From Devosia ginsengisoli (GTDB taxonomy: Bacteria; Pseudomonadota; Alphaproteobacteria; Rhizobiales; Devosiaceae): DNA of 64,000 nucleotides. The position numbers and the translations under genes were made by a program. Positions within the stretch are counted from its first letter, which is position 1; every line of letters begins with the position of its first letter. This document shows positions 25,408 to 33,848 of this stretch, piece by piece. The notes under the pieces are model-generated. The model saw only the letters and a list, made by a program, of their open reading frames with translations. It ran no database searches and was not told the origin of the DNA. Location: positions 4,156,501 through 4,220,500 of the forward strand of contig NZ_CP042304.1 in NCBI RefSeq assembly GCF_007859655.1, given 5' to 3'.

Positions 25408-26628
25408 CTAGAAGCTGCACTGGGTTTCAGGTGCATCGACACCCAGCGTATCGAGGTCGTTGACCTCGTGCAGGAATTCGGTGAACGGCGCCCTTGCGAT
25501 GACAGCATCGGGTGTCGCCAGCAGCAGCGGCTGGCGCAACTGGTGGTCCCAACTGCGGAAGCTGCCGGGATTGCCCTTGACCGTATCGAGATTGAGCCGG
25601 TCGCGCAGCAGATACTCCCGCAGCGCGTCGAAATCGCCATTCTTGGTGCGCACCACCGCCGAGCCGATGGCTTCCACCGCCACCCAGGCCGCCCAGCCGC
25701 CGCTATTCATGCGATAGGGCAGGGCCTTGTCCTCATAGCGATGCTGCAATTGCGCGCCCGCATCCTGGTCCCAGCTCCAGGTCCAGGCTTCCGGAACCAG
25801 GCCCGCACTGCCCACCACCGGGCGAGGCAGGTTGGTCTGGTAGGGCACATAGCGGCCGATCTCGAAACCGTGGTCGGCAATGAAGACGACATCGTAATCG
25901 ACGCCCTCGGTCATCAGGGCCACATTGCTCTGTTCGCGGGCATTGGGGTCGTTGGTGAGCAGCGCCTGCCGCTCCTCCACGATAGTCAGCCCGAATTTCT
26001 GTGCCGTGCGGCGGAAGGCTTCCACCATCAGCGCATCGTCCGGCTGCGGCCCCTGCAGCACCAGTGCGCGGCGCCAGTTCTTCACCGCCAGATACTGCCC
26101 CAGCGCATCGGTCAGCATGGCCTGGCTGGGATAGGTATGGAGCACATTGGCGCGGCATTGCGCCCCGCGCAGCGCGTCGTCAGGCGCCGAAACATTGATC
26201 AACATCACCGGCTGGCCAGCCAGTGCATCGGCCAGCTCCACCAGGGCATCCGCCGGCAGGTCGGCCACCACGAAGCTGATGCCTTCATCGACCCAGCCGG
26301 CAATGGTGTCGGCCAAGGCCGAAGTCGAATCGGCGCTGGCCTTTTCCAGTGTAAAATCGATGCCGAGTAGGCGCCCGACATCCTGCGCGTCCTCCAGCCC
26401 CACTTCGGCGCCGGTAAAGGGCCGGGCCAGGGTGTAGAACTGGATGCCCGCAAAGGCTCCCGCGGCCGCATAGCGCGGATCGTTGTCGAGTTCGACATAG
26501 CCGATCGTCACCTGCTCGGCCGCTTCCACCTGCGCAGCCGGGGCCGGCTGTGCAGCAATTGGCACGGCGGAGCCGGCCAGCATCGCGGTTGCGATGGCGG
26601 CCAGCCCCCGGCGCAGGGTCCTAGTCAT
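25408..26628 (-). CDS. Substrate-binding protein of PQQ-linked ABC system (PedA-like)
   Basis: 406 residues, Sec signal about 1-26 (AQPA). Periplasmic-binding fold related to branched-chain amino acid binding proteins: TIGYVELDNDPRYAAAG start, then paired domains with SFVVADLPADAL, VMLINVSAPDDALRG, RRALVLQGPQPDDALM and DVVFIADHGFEIGRYVPYQ split over the hinge. Such proteins (TIGR03863 type) occur with PQQ alcohol dehydrogenase clusters. Overlaps the preceding propeller gene by eight bases; 11 bases before the permease gene. Confidence 0.87.
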   Translation of the reverse strand: MTRTLRRGLAAIATAMLAGSAVPIAAQPAPAAQVEAAEQVTIGYVELDNDPRYAAAGAFAGIQFYTLARPFTGAEVGLEDAQDVGRLLGIDFTLEKASADSTSALADTIAGWVDEGISFVVADLPADALVELADALAGQPVMLINVSAPDDALRGAQCRANVLHTYPSQAMLTDALGQYLAVKNWRRALVLQGPQPDDALMVEAFRRTAQKFGLTIVEERQALLTNDPNAREQSNVALMTEGVDYDVVFIADHGFEIGRYVPYQTNLPRPVVGSAGLVPEAWTWSWDQDAGAQLQHRYEDKALPYRMNSGGWAAWVAVEAIGSAVVRTKNGDFDALREYLLRDRLNLDTVKGNPGSFRSWDHQLRQPLLLATPDAVIARAPFTEFLHEVNDLDTLGVDAPETQCSF

Positions 26629-27610
26629 CGATCACCACCGAATGCGGGATGCGCCCGACCGGCAGGGTCAGCACATTGGTCCGCGATTCCATGTCGACGA
26701 TGGACAGGTCGTCGCTGAGGCCGTTGGCCACATAGAGCGTCTTGTCGTCGCGCGAAATGTCGGTGCCCCAGGCGCGGCTGCCCACCAGCACATAGGTCTC
26801 GATTTCGCGCGTCGCGATATCGACGAAAGCCACGTGGTTGGCGCGGCCAAGTCCCACTATGGCGGTCTTGCCGTCATGGGTCATCGACATGCCGACCGGC
26901 GTCACATCGACCGCCCGGAAACCGGGGGGCAGGAATTCCAGCGTCTCGGCAACCTCGAACGTGTTGAGGTCGATGATCGAGACCGTGCCCGACAGCTCGT
27001 TGGACACCCAGATCTCGGTGTCGCTGGGCTGGATGAAGCGGCGCGGGCGGGTTTCCACCAGCACATTCTCCATCACCACGCCTTCTTCGGCATCGATCAC
27101 ATGCACCATGTCCGCCACTTCGGACGTGGCATAGAGCGTCTTGCCGTCGGCGCTGAGCGCGATGCCCTCGGGCTCGGCCCCGGTGGGTACCTCGAACATG
27201 ATCGCCTTGCTGGCCACGTCGATGACCTGCACCGTCGAGGTTTCCTCGTTGGACACATAGATCAGCGCGTCATCGTGGCTGAGCCTGAACATTTCCGGGC
27301 TTCGCCCGGTGGGGATATTGTCCACCACTTCGAGCTTGGCCACGTCGATCACCTGGATCACGTCGTCGTCGCCGCACGCCACATAGAGCAGCGTGTGGCC
27401 CTGGTTAAAGCTCATGTCGCGCGGCCGTCCGGCCGTGGCGATGAGCTTGATGATCGTATTGTCCTTGGCCGGGTCGATCACCGCGATATTGTTCGAGCGT
27501 TCATTGCTGACGAAGACCAGCCCGGTATCGACCGCCGCCGCCGGCAAAACGCCCGCAATACCCAGCAACGCCCCGAGCAAGGCCGGCACTATTTTGCGCA
27601 AATGTGTCAT
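26621..27610 (-). CDS. Exported YVTN-type beta-propeller of PQQ-linked system
   Basis: 329 residues, Sec signal about 1-26. Regular repeats of the form VSNERSNNIAVID, YVACGDDDVIQVIDV, YVSNEETSTVQVIDV, YATSEVADMVHVID, WVSNELSGTVSIID and YVANGLSDDLSIVD build a seven-bladed propeller. It corresponds to the PQQ-catabolism-associated propeller family (TIGR03866 type). Proposed roles in such clusters are metal or cofactor handling; no catalytic motif is visible. Confidence 0.88.
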   Translation of the reverse strand: MTHLRKIVPALLGALLGIAGVLPAAAVDTGLVFVSNERSNNIAVIDPAKDNTIIKLIATAGRPRDMSFNQGHTLLYVACGDDDVIQVIDVAKLEVVDNIPTGRSPEMFRLSHDDALIYVSNEETSTVQVIDVASKAIMFEVPTGAEPEGIALSADGKTLYATSEVADMVHVIDAEEGVVMENVLVETRPRRFIQPSDTEIWVSNELSGTVSIIDLNTFEVAETLEFLPPGFRAVDVTPVGMSMTHDGKTAIVGLGRANHVAFVDIATREIETYVLVGSRAWGTDISRDDKTLYVANGLSDDLSIVDMESRTNVLTLPVGRIPHSVVIDD

Positions 27611-27620
27611 GGCGCTGGCC

Positions 27621-28046
27621 TTAGCGGACCACGAAGGTGCCGGTCATGCCGCGGCTCTCGAAGCCGGGGGCGCTGAATTCGTAATTGCCGGGCAGCAGCG
27701 GCACGAAGAAGATGTCGGCCCCGCCCTCATCGTCGAATTCCACACCATAGATGGCACCGAGCGGCTTCACCTCGATATCGTTGATCACCACCTGGTTGAT
27801 CCACGAGGCGCGCCAAAGTTCGGGCGCGTTCACGCGGAACTCTTCCAAGCCGTCGCTCTCGATGCGCCACTTGTAATATTTGCCGGTTTCCAGCGTGTAT
27901 TCGGTCACCGAAAAGGTGAGGTCCGCCCCGCTCATCACCAGCGGCTCAAGCTCGGTGGGCTGGGAGGCGAAATTGCCTTCGGCCTGCGCTGCCGACAGGG
28001 TCAGGCAAAGGGCGGAGGCGGCGAAAAAAGCTCTAGCGGCAAACAT
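27621..28046 (-). CDS. Exported cupredoxin-like protein lacking copper ligands
   Basis: 141 residues; signal peptide 1-22 (AQAE). The mature part has a beta-barrel pattern ending in FFVPLLPGNYEFSAPGFESRGMTGTFVV, which parallels the C-terminal loop of cupredoxins (PGxYxFxCxxHxxxGMxGxxxV), but the Cys and both His are replaced (SAPGFESRGM). No Cys or His remains in the mature protein, so it cannot bind type 1 copper. The acidic ELEP and FDDEGGAD segments could bind a hard metal such as Ca or a lanthanide (inference). First gene of the six-gene operon. Confidence 0.8.
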   Translation of the reverse strand: MFAARAFFAASALCLTLSAAQAEGNFASQPTELEPLVMSGADLTFSVTEYTLETGKYYKWRIESDGLEEFRVNAPELWRASWINQVVINDIEVKPLGAIYGVEFDDEGGADIFFVPLLPGNYEFSAPGFESRGMTGTFVVR

Positions 28047-28064
28047 TTAAAGTATCCTTGCAAC

Positions 28065-28110
28065 GGTATGGTGTCGTTCGATATCACCTGTGTATAGTGA
28101 CATCCATACC
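28065..28110. promoter_or_regulatory. Interrupted inverted repeat in divergent promoter
   Basis: GGTATGGTGTC at 28065-28075 is mirrored by GACATCCATACC at 28099-28110, with one extra base; a smaller TCAC/GTGA pair lies between. It occupies most of the 82-bp gap between the cupredoxin-like gene (minus) and the ATPase gene (plus), so one regulator may control both halves of the transporter. Confidence 0.45.
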
Positions 28111-28128
28111 AGTTCCGTCAACGTGATA

Positions 28129-28896
28129 ATGCCCCTATCGACCCACCCAAAAGTCGTATCCGACCCTTTGCTGCAGGCCAGCGATGTTGCCAAGGCCTAT
28201 GATGGCAAGCCGGCGCTGAACGGGGTGGATATCGCCGTCCGTGCCGGCGAACTCGTCGTGCTGCTGGGCCCGAACGGGGCGGGTAAATCCACCTTGCTGC
28301 AGCTGATTACCGGCCTCTTCACGCCCGATCGCGGCAGCATCGCGATCTGCGGCCACGACCTGCGTTCCGGAATCGTCCCGGCGCTCGCCCAACTCGGCGT
28401 GGTGTTCCAGCAGCCCACCCTCGATCTGGAATTGTCGGTCGAGGCCAATTTGCGCTTCCATGCCGAATTGCACGGCCTGCCCGGCAATCAGGTCCGCACG
28501 CGGATTGCCGCCGCCGCCGAACGGTTCGGATTGACCGATCGCCTGCACTCCCCGGCCCGCGAACTGTCCGGCGGCAATCGCCGCCGCGTCGAGCTGGCCC
28601 GCGCCTTGCTGCATGAGCCGCGCCTGCTGGTGATGGATGAAGCCACCGTGGGGCTCGATCCGGCCAGCCGGCGCGACATCCTCAGCCATATCCTGTCGCT
28701 GCGCGCCGCCGGGATGGGCATATTGTGGACCACCCATCTGGTCGATGAGGCCGCCATGGGCGATGCCATCGTGGTGTTGAATCGGGGCAATGTGGTTTTC
28801 GAAGGCGCCCCCGCCGAACTGGCTGCGCGCAGCCAGCCCGCCGATCTCGGCAACGCCTTCCTCCGCTTGACGGCGGATACCGACGCCGCGGCCTAG
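28129..28896 (+). CDS. ATPase of PQQ-linked ABC-2 system (PedB-like)
   Basis: 255 residues. Walker A GPNGAGKST (47-55), Q-loop FQQPTLDLELSV, signature LSGGNRRRVELARAL, Walker B LLVMDEATVGLDP and H-loop WTTHLVDE. The sequence type fits the PQQ-dependent alcohol system ATPases (TIGR03864 type) and pairs with the ABC-2 permease at 24551. ATG 28129 is used; an in-frame GTG at 28090 lies within the inverted repeat region. Divergent from the permease operon. Confidence 0.87.
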   Translation: MPLSTHPKVVSDPLLQASDVAKAYDGKPALNGVDIAVRAGELVVLLGPNGAGKSTLLQLITGLFTPDRGSIAICGHDLRSGIVPALAQLGVVFQQPTLDLELSVEANLRFHAELHGLPGNQVRTRIAAAAERFGLTDRLHSPARELSGGNRRRVELARALLHEPRLLVMDEATVGLDPASRRDILSHILSLRAAGMGILWTTHLVDEAAMGDAIVVLNRGNVVFEGAPAELAARSQPADLGNAFLRLTADTDAAA

Positions 28897-28912
28897 CCGC
28901 GTTCGCCCGGCA

Positions 28913-29828
28913 TCAATCCACCGTTTGGGGATCGACGCCGTAGATCGCCGCCAGCTCGTCCAGCATCATATGCGCGCAATAGATGCCGCCGCCGGTATTC
29001 CACACCAGTTCGCTCACCCGCTGCGCCTTGCCGGCCTTGACGCCTTCAAGGTTCAGCCACAGCGGATCATTGGTCCATTCGGCCAGGTTGGCCACGGCTT
29101 CTTCAGGATCGGCATCGGCCGAGAAATAGAAGATGCGATCGCCGTCCATGTCCGGAATGCGCTCCTTCTGCACCTCTTCGGCAAAGTCCTGGCGATCCTG
29201 CGGGGCAGGGCGCTTCAGGCCGACCTTGTCGAGGATGACGCCGGCAAAGGTATCCTTGTAGTAGATGCGCGTGCGGCCGGGCGAGAACCGCACCAGCGAA
29301 ATCGTGTCATTGATGCTGTCGCCCAGCGATGCGCCGATCGCGGCTGCCCGCTCATTGAAGGCGGCCAGATTGGCAGCGCCCTGGTCATGCAGGCCCAGCA
29401 CATCGGCATAGAACTGATAGTTCTTCTGCCAGTCCCCCGAAAGGTCCTCGGCATAGACGGTGGGGGCGATGGCGCTGAGCTGGTCGTAGATCTTCTCCTG
29501 GCGCACCTTGTTGCCGATGATCAGGTCGGGTTCCAGCGCAGCGAGGATTTCCAGATTGATGCCGCTTTCGGTGCCGAGCGGCACCGTGTCGGCGAGCGGG
29601 CCGGCAATATGGTCATACCAGGGGTCGGCATCCCAGGATTGGGCGGCGCCGACAGGGCACCACGCCCAGATGCAGCAGCGCTTCGGTGCCTTCATTGGTC
29701 AGGATGACGACGCGTTGCGGCGCGTCGGGCACTTCGGTAACGCCCATCACATGGGTGATTTCACGGGCGGCTGTCGGGGCGGCAAGGCTCAGGGCCAGCA
29801 CGGTTGCGGCAAGCAGGGTTCTGATCAT
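28913..29828 (-). pseudogene. Siderophore-type ABC binding protein, frameshifted copy
   Basis: FecB/FepB-like periplasmic protein. The first frame (from ATG 29828) gives a signal peptide and REITHVMGVTEVPDAPQRVVILTNEGTEALLHLGVVP; an extra base at 29654 then shifts the frame. The rest (VGAAQSWDADPWYDHI, DLIIGNKVRQEKIYDQLSAIAPTV, RTRIYYKDTFAGVILDKVG, WLNLEGVKAGKA) follows the intact paralogue at 29900 closely. So this is a tandem duplicate with a one-base insertion outside a homopolymer. Either a true pseudogene, made tolerable by the second copy, or an error. Confidence 0.82.
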
Positions 29829-29864
29829 GGTGGGTCTCGGGACGGAAAGATGAAGCGCATGAAA

Positions 29865-29892
29865 TTTCGGCGCCCCGGAAAGGGCGCCGAAA
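29865..29892 (-). terminator. Terminator between the two binding-protein genes
   Basis: Perfect 11-bp stem TTTCGGCGCCC/GGGCGCCGAAA with a six-base loop; on the minus strand it lies eight bases after the stop of the upstream binding-protein gene and is followed by TTTCAT. Confidence 0.65.
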
Positions 29893-29899
29893 GCTGGGC

Positions 29900-30820
29900 T
29901 CAGCGGGTCGAGGGCAGCTCGTAGAAGCGCTCGACATCATCGAGCATCAGGTTGGCGGCGATGATGCCGCCGGCCGTGTTCCAGATGGCGTCCGGCACCA
30001 TATAAGCCTTGCCGGCCTTGACCACGTCGAGATTCTGCCACAGCGGATCGGCGGTCCAGTCCGCGGCCTGGCTGTCGCCGGCGCCATCGCCGGTCTCGTA
30101 GACGAAGTAGAACATCCGGTCGCCGGCAAAGTCGGGGATACGCTCTTTGCCGACATCGTCAGCAAAGGTCGGGTTGTCCTGCGCCGGCGGGCGGTGGAAG
30201 CCGATCTGCTTAAGGATCAGCCCGGCAAAGGTGTCGTTGTAGTAGATGCGCGTCATGCCCGACATGAAGCGGACCAGCGAAATCTGCTCGTCCAGCAGCG
30301 CGCCGGCTTCCTCGCCCAGCTTGGCGGCGCGGGCGTCGAAGGCGGCGAGCGCCGCCGCCCCTTCCGCACCCTTGCCGGCAGCGTCGGTATAGAGTGCCAT
30401 ATTGATCTTCCAGTCGCCGCGCAGGCGCTCGGCCATGACAGTGGGAGCAATGGCGGAAAGCTGCTCATAGACCTTTTCCTGGCGCGTCTTGTTGCCGATG
30501 ATCAGGTCGGGCTGCAGGGCGGCGATGGCTTCGAGGTTGAGCGCCGATTCTTCGCCCACCACGGTTACATCGGCCATATCGGCGGCGATATGGTCATACC
30601 ATGGATCGCCGAGGAACGACTTGACCGCCCCCACCGGCGTGATGCCCACGGCCAGCAGCGCCTCGGTGCCCTCATTGGTCAGCACGATGACGCGCTGCGG
30701 ATTGTCAGGCACATCGGTAACGCCCATCGCATGGGTGATTTCGCGGGCCAGCACCGCGGGAGCGATAGCCATGGCGGCGACGCCGATGGCAACAGCGGCC
30801 AACTGACGAAAAGTGGACAT
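29900..30820 (-). CDS. Siderophore-type ABC transporter binding protein
   Basis: 306 residues, Sec signal about 1-25 (VLAR). FecB/FepB class: PQRVIVLTNEGTEALLAVGITPVG, DLIIGNKTRQEKVYEQLSAIAPTV and the long central helix segment are diagnostic. Would capture a ferric chelate or related metallophore for the FecCDE-type transporter encoded divergently at 30975. The mature start REITHAMGVTDVPDNPQ is shared with the neighbouring duplicate. Confidence 0.9.
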   Translation of the reverse strand: MSTFRQLAAVAIGVAAMAIAPAVLAREITHAMGVTDVPDNPQRVIVLTNEGTEALLAVGITPVGAVKSFLGDPWYDHIAADMADVTVVGEESALNLEAIAALQPDLIIGNKTRQEKVYEQLSAIAPTVMAERLRGDWKINMALYTDAAGKGAEGAAALAAFDARAAKLGEEAGALLDEQISLVRFMSGMTRIYYNDTFAGLILKQIGFHRPPAQDNPTFADDVGKERIPDFAGDRMFYFVYETGDGAGDSQAADWTADPLWQNLDVVKAGKAYMVPDAIWNTAGGIIAANLMLDDVERFYELPSTR

Positions 30821-30884
30821 TGCAACCTCGTAACTTGACAGGAAGGGTCAGAAAATGGTTTGGGCAAACAGTCAGAATTTATTG

Positions 30885-30899
30885 TGACTGTCAACATCA
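30885..30899. promoter_or_regulatory. TGA-N9-TCA element (possible iron-rhodo-box)
   Basis: TGA at 30885-30887 and TCA at 30897-30899 are separated by nine bases, the pattern described for RirA-linked iron-rhodo-boxes in alphaproteobacteria. It lies between the divergent binding-protein and permease genes. The motif has low information, so the call rests on the iron context. Confidence 0.35.
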
Positions 30900-30974
30900 A
30901 CTTATCTGGGGCTCGTCCTGTCCACCGCCGCACTCGCTGCCGCCCCACCTGTCGGTGTTCCAAGGCGCCTGCTA

Positions 30975-31940
30975 TTGATCTATGGCGGGCTGGTCGTGCT
31001 GCTCTGCATGGCCATGCTCGGCAGCCTGACGCTGGGTTATCGCCTTTACGGGCTGGACCAGGTCTGGCAGGCCCTGTTCGCCTTCGATAATTCCGAAACT
31101 GCCGTCGTCATCGCCAATCTGCGCCTGCCGCGCGCCGTCATTGCGCCCATGGTCGGGGCAGGTCTGGGCATAGCCGGTGTGCTGGTGCAGACCCTCTCGC
31201 GCAATCGCATCGCTTCGCCCGATACGCTAGGTCTCAATGCCGGTGCCTCGCTTGCCGTGGTGCTGGCCAGCTCCGCCTTCGGCATCGGCTCGCTGCTGGG
31301 CCTGTCCATGGCGGCCGCCCTTGGCGCGCTGCTCACCAGCTTCCTTGTTTTCGCTATTGCCGCCAGCGCCGGCGGACTGTCGCCGATCCGCATCGTGCTG
31401 ATCGGCGTCACCATTGCCGGCCTGGGCCATTCGCTGGTGGAGGTGATCCTCACCACCAACGAGGCGCAGTTGCAGCAATTGCTGTTCTGGCTATCCGGCG
31501 CCTTCGTCGACCGGCCGATGGCGCTGGCCCAATCCGGCGGGCCGATCCTGCTGGTCGGTGCCGTCATCGCCATACTGCTGGCACGTACGCTCGATGCGCT
31601 GCAGGCCGATGACGTCACGGCCACCAGCATCGGCGTACCCTTGGTCGTGGTGCGGGGCGCCAGCTTTCTGTCGGTGTCGCTATTGACCGGCGCCTCGGTA
31701 GCCATGGCCGGCCCAGTAGGTTTCGTCGGCCTCGTCGTGCCCCACGCCGCGCGCTGGCTGGTAGGCTTGCGGCATGACAGGCTGATCCCTGCCGCCGCCC
31801 TGATCGGGGCCATTTACGCCACCGTCGCCGATATTGCCGCCCGTTTCGTCATCTATCCGGTGGAAGCCCCCGTCGGCGCCATCACGGCCGTGGTCGGTGG
31901 CGTCGTGCTCCTGATCCTGCTGAAGCGGAGAGCGGCATGA
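30975..31940 (+). CDS. Siderophore ABC permease, FecC/FepD type
   Basis: About 321 residues from TTG 30975; the true N-terminus is uncertain because the frame is open upstream to a stop at 30885 without ATG or GTG, and the in-frame residues before the TTG look like a natural start region. Polytopic BtuC-fold permease: NLRLPRAVIAPMVGAGLGIAG, ASPDTLGLNAGA, LGHSLVEVI and the C-terminal GPVGFVGLVVPHAARWLVG motif that contacts the ATPase. Its stop overlaps the next permease gene (ATGA). Confidence 0.87.
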   Translation: MIYGGLVVLLCMAMLGSLTLGYRLYGLDQVWQALFAFDNSETAVVIANLRLPRAVIAPMVGAGLGIAGVLVQTLSRNRIASPDTLGLNAGASLAVVLASSAFGIGSLLGLSMAAALGALLTSFLVFAIAASAGGLSPIRIVLIGVTIAGLGHSLVEVILTTNEAQLQQLLFWLSGAFVDRPMALAQSGGPILLVGAVIAILLARTLDALQADDVTATSIGVPLVVVRGASFLSVSLLTGASVAMAGPVGFVGLVVPHAARWLVGLRHDRLIPAAALIGAIYATVADIAARFVIYPVEAPVGAITAVVGGVVLLILLKRRAA

Positions 31941-32971
31941 GTGACCTGCCTTCCACCCTGACAGCGGCTCGGGCGCCACTGGCTCTGTCCATCATGGGCG
32001 CCGCCTTCGTGCTGCTGGCGCTGTCGGGCGTCGCCTTCGGCTCCACCTGGATTCCCCTTGATCAGGTGGCCAGCGTCCTCGCCGGCTTCGGCGAGAAGAC
32101 GCAGAACATCATCGTGCTGCAATTGCGCCTGCCGCGCGTGGTGATCGCGGCCCTGGCCGGCGGCGGCATGGCGGTAGCCGGCTTCTTGCTGCAGAAGATC
32201 ACCCGCAATTCGCTGGCCTCGCCCGGCGTACTGGGCGTGGTCGATGGGGCGGCGCTGGGCGTGGTCATCTTCCTCGCCGTGCTCTCGGACGAATCCAATT
32301 CGCTGGTCACCTCCATTGCCTATCAGCCCGTCGCTGCCATGGCCGGCGCCATCATCGCCATCACCCTGGTCTTCGTTCTCTCCGGCCGCCAGGCATCCTC
32401 GGCCATCCGCCTGCTGCTGTTCGGCATTGCCGTGGCCGCGGTGGCCAAGGCGGTGACCATGGTGATGATGCTGATCGGCCCGATCTACCAGACCAGCCAG
32501 GCGGCGCGCTGGATTGCCGGCGCCGTCAACGAGGTCAACTGGGGCGAAATCCAGATCACTGCCATTGCCATGGTGCCGGTCATGCTGCTGGTACTGCTGG
32601 CGGCCCGCAAGCTGCCCCCGGCCGATCTCGATGAAGTCTCCGCGCGCGGCGTCGGGCTCGACCTGCCGGTCTTCCGCATCCTGGTTTTCGCCCTGGCCGC
32701 CGGGCTGACGGCGCTGGCCGTGGCCTTTGTCGGTGGCGTCGGCTTCATCGGCCTGATGGCGCCGCATCTGGCGCGCCTGCTGGTGGGGCGCAATGTCTAT
32801 GCCGGCATTCTCGGCAGCTTCCTGCTGGGCGCGATCATGCTTGTTGGCGCCGACCTCATCGTACGGGTGCTGTTCACCCCCATAGAAGTGCCTGCCGGCA
32901 CGGTGACCGCCGTCATCGGCGCTCCCTATTTCCTGTTCCTGCTGATGGGCAAGCAACGCCATGACGGATAA
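31937..32971 (+). CDS. Siderophore ABC permease, FecD/FepG type
   Basis: 344 residues, BtuC-fold. LRLPRVVIAALAGGGMAVAGF, ASPGVLGVVDGAALG, and GGVGFIGLMAPHLARLLVG are the family motifs. Forms a heterodimeric channel with the permease upstream. Overlaps the ATPase gene by 11 bases. Confidence 0.92.
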   Translation: MSDLPSTLTAARAPLALSIMGAAFVLLALSGVAFGSTWIPLDQVASVLAGFGEKTQNIIVLQLRLPRVVIAALAGGGMAVAGFLLQKITRNSLASPGVLGVVDGAALGVVIFLAVLSDESNSLVTSIAYQPVAAMAGAIIAITLVFVLSGRQASSAIRLLLFGIAVAAVAKAVTMVMMLIGPIYQTSQAARWIAGAVNEVNWGEIQITAIAMVPVMLLVLLAARKLPPADLDEVSARGVGLDLPVFRILVFALAAGLTALAVAFVGGVGFIGLMAPHLARLLVGRNVYAGILGSFLLGAIMLVGADLIVRVLFTPIEVPAGTVTAVIGAPYFLFLLMGKQRHDG

Positions 32972-33776
32972 TCTCTCGGACAGCCGCATCCAGGTTCGCG
33001 ACCTCAGCCTCGACTATGGCAATGTCAATGTGCTCAAGGCCCTGTCACTGCCCATTGCCCGCGGCAAGATCACCGTATTGGCCGGTCCCAATGGCTGCGG
33101 CAAATCCACCCTGCTGCGCGCTATCCGCCGGCTGCACAAGCCCGCTTCCGGGGCGATTTTCCTCGAAGAACTCGACATCGCCAGGCTCAACGACAAGCAG
33201 CTTGCCCGCCAGATCGGCCTCCTGGCGCAGAGCCCGTCGGCCCCCGGCGACATGACGGTCGAGGAACTGGTGCGGCTGGGCCGCTATCCGCATCAGTCCA
33301 TGCTCCAGCCCTGGAGCCCCGGCGACAGCGCCGCGCTGGAACGGGCCATGACGGGCACCGGCGTGACCCATCTCCGCGACCGCCGGCTGGGCTCGCTGTC
33401 GGGCGGCCAGTTGCAGCGCGTCTGGATCGCCATGGTGCTGGCGCAGGAAACCGATGTCGTCTGCCTGGACGAGCCGGTCAATCACCTCGACATGGCCCAC
33501 CAGCTCGATTGCCTCGATCTCGTCCGGCGCCTGAACCGGGAATTCGGCCGCACCATCGTGCTGGTGCTGCATGACCTCAACCTGGCGGCGCGCTACGCCG
33601 ACCAACTGGTTTTCCTGCGCGATGGCGTCATCGCCGCTTCCGGCACCCCGGAAGAGCTCATGACCGAAGCCGGCATCCGCACCGTGTTCGATGTCCGCTC
33701 CATGGTCATCACCGACCCCGTCCATGGCCGCCCGCTCTGCATTCCCCTGGGCACCGACACGGCGCTATCGGCTTAA
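32961..33776 (+). CDS. Siderophore ABC transporter ATPase, FecE/FepC type
   Basis: 271 residues. Walker A GPNGCGKST (about 43-51), signature LSGGQLQRVWIAMVLAQ, Walker B VVCLDEPVNHLDMAHQ and H-loop LHDLNLAARYAD, all typical of FecE/FepC. Last gene of the importer operon. Confidence 0.93.
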   Translation: MTDNLSDSRIQVRDLSLDYGNVNVLKALSLPIARGKITVLAGPNGCGKSTLLRAIRRLHKPASGAIFLEELDIARLNDKQLARQIGLLAQSPSAPGDMTVEELVRLGRYPHQSMLQPWSPGDSAALERAMTGTGVTHLRDRRLGSLSGGQLQRVWIAMVLAQETDVVCLDEPVNHLDMAHQLDCLDLVRRLNREFGRTIVLVLHDLNLAARYADQLVFLRDGVIAASGTPEELMTEAGIRTVFDVRSMVITDPVHGRPLCIPLGTDTALSA

Positions 33777-33818
33777 GCCGGCGCCCACAGCACGTTTTCC
33801 CCAGCTCGCCGCTCCGTC

Positions 33819-33848
33819 TTGACAGAATGTCAGCCGAGTTGCTAATAC
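33819..33848 (+). promoter_or_regulatory. Promoter of the second LacI regulator
   Basis: Consensus -35 TTGACA at 33819-33824; a weak -10 (CTAATA or TAATAC at 33842-33848) lies 17-18 bases on, inside the first operator half. Binding of the repressor would block it directly. Confidence 0.5.

Noticed and set aside
30860..31090. Small plus-strand open frame starting near 30860 in the siderophore promoter
   Set aside because: No homology visible; it is out of frame with the permease and may only reflect a disturbed N-terminus of that gene.
31853..32989. 378-codon frame antisense to the siderophore permease
   Set aside because: Repetitive Gln/His/Asp-rich shadow of a membrane protein gene.
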